Program-made: the position numbers and the translations under genes
Notes under the pieces: generated by a model
What the model was told of the DNA's origin: nothing
Seen by the model: the letters and a program-made list of their open reading frames with translations, nothing else
Database searches by the model: none
Source: an unidentified bacterial endosymbiont
Lineage (GTDB): Bacteria; Pseudomonadota; Gammaproteobacteria; Enterobacterales; Enterobacteriaceae
Reading direction: 5' to 3'
Assembly (NCBI RefSeq): GCF_918797525.1
Contig: NZ_OU963893.1
Location: 1,860,001-1,924,000 of the forward strand
DNA length: 64,000 bases
Part shown: positions 63,454 to 64,000 of the stretch, piece by piece
How the letters are laid out: each line of letters starts with the position of its first letter
Numbering within the stretch: position 1 is the first letter of the stretch

Positions 63454-64000
63454 TGTTCGCTCTGCTGCAAGGCCAGTTGCGCGCTAATCTGCTCGACCGC
63501 ATCAACGTTACGCAAGGACGGGTTCAGGGACATCGCCGGAACAACGATGATGCGCCCGTTTCTGACGGCGGGAATGTGCTTCGTCACCGGATCGCTGCGC
63601 AAAAACGCCTCTTTTACCTTAACATCATCGGCGGGGTAGAGCCTGCGGGACATATCCGCGATGACGATAATATCCGGCTGCGCCTGAGCAATATGCTCCC
63701 AGGTCACTGCGGGCCATTCGTCGTGGGAATCAATGATATTTTTTAACCCAAGCGTTTGGCTGATCCAGCCGGGAGCGCCGTAATTGCCGGCCACCCAAGG
63801 GTCGCCATTCAGACGACTGCTGGAAAACCAGTAAATGACCTTCAGCGGTTTAACCGGGACAGATGCCCGCGCTTTCTCAATGCGCGTTTCCAGCTCGCGG
63901 TTGAGCTGCTCGCCCCGTGCCGCGACATCAAAAATGGCCGACAGCGCGGTCACTTCTTTTTGTATTTCAGTCAGTGAAAAGGGGATGCTACGTGCTCCGT
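63450..64000 (-). CDS. Iron-siderophore-type ABC transporter binding protein (5' part outside window)
   Basis: The frame is open to the window edge (GARSIPFSLTEIQKEVTALSAIFDV before the GTG at 63953), so the true start lies beyond 64000. About 183 C-terminal residues are visible, with the FecB/BtuF-like features VIYWFSSSRLNGDPWVAGNYGAPGWISQTLGLKNI (about half way) and WEHIAQAQPDIIVIADMSRR, followed by the C-lobe ending IPAVRNGRIIVVPAMSLNPSLRNVDAVEQISAQL. Periplasmic or lipid-anchored; signal region not visible. Confidence 0.9.
   Translation of the reverse strand, partial: GARSIPFSLTEIQKEVTALSAIFDVAARGEQLNRELETRIEKARASVPVKPLKVIYWFSSSRLNGDPWVAGNYGAPGWISQTLGLKNIIDSHDEWPAVTWEHIAQAQPDIIVIADMSRRLYPADDVKVKEAFLRSDPVTKHIPAVRNGRIIVVPAMSLNPSLRNVDAVEQISAQLALQQSEQ

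Overview
The window is chromosomal DNA from a member of the Enterobacteriaceae. Gene content, gene order and protein similarity recalled from Escherichia coli and Salmonella place it near Enterobacter, Leclercia or Lelliottia; the genus cannot be fixed without a database. It is a surface-polysaccharide region followed by housekeeping genes and, at the right, a scarred junction to a second chromosomal segment.

Positions 1-17.2 kb hold the distal part of the colanic acid (M-antigen) operon: wcaC (cut by the window edge), wcaD, wcaE, wcaF, gmd, wcaG, gmm, wcaI, cpsB, cpsG, wcaJ, wzxC, wcaK, wcaL, wcaM. These make GDP-mannose and GDP-fucose, start the repeat unit with glucose-1-phosphate (WcaJ), add the other sugars, acetyl and pyruvyl groups, flip the unit (WzxC) and polymerise it (WcaD). 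gmd carries a seven-A run that puts its conserved C-terminal tail out of frame.

Positions 17.4-36.4 kb are an O-antigen locus between galF and gnd. A 39-bp JUMPstart element with an ops site (RfaH) precedes rfbBDAC (dTDP-L-rhamnose), then pseB-pseC-pseF-pseG/H-pseI, which together give CMP-pseudaminic acid. PseG and PseH are one fused protein. An AT-rich set follows: a putative nonulosonate-type transferase, Wzy, a WbsX/GH99-like protein, Wzx, a rhamnosyltransferase-like GT2 and the initiating galactose-1-phosphate transferase WbaP. The inferred repeat unit starts with Gal and contains Rha and pseudaminic acid, assembled by the Wzx/Wzy route with chain length set by WzzB (39.0 kb). ugd and a convergent UDP-glucuronate 4-epimerase gene lie between gnd and wzzB.

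Positions 40.0-47.3 kb are the full histidine operon on the minus strand (hisL, hisG, D, C, B, H, A, F, I) with its promoter, leader peptide and attenuator. Positions 47.4-56.0 kb carry yeeZ, yeeY, plaP, sbcB, dacD, sbmC (under a LexA box), yeeA and yeeX in E. coli-like order, but yefM-yoeB and yeeDE are absent.

Positions 56.0-58.4 kb are a mobile-element graveyard: the start of a P4-type integrase, a complete 916-bp IS5-family element with a -1 frameshift signal, an Rhs core fragment, a GC-rich segment without a convincing gene, and the end of an IS3-family element. It joins yeeX (E. coli 44-min region) to acyP-tusE-yccA and serT (E. coli 22-min region). Next to serT is an OppA/MppA-like gene destroyed by an IS4 insertion, an IS-adjacent deletion and a frameshift. 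The window ends in an iron-siderophore-type ABC transporter on the minus strand, whose binding-protein gene runs off the edge.
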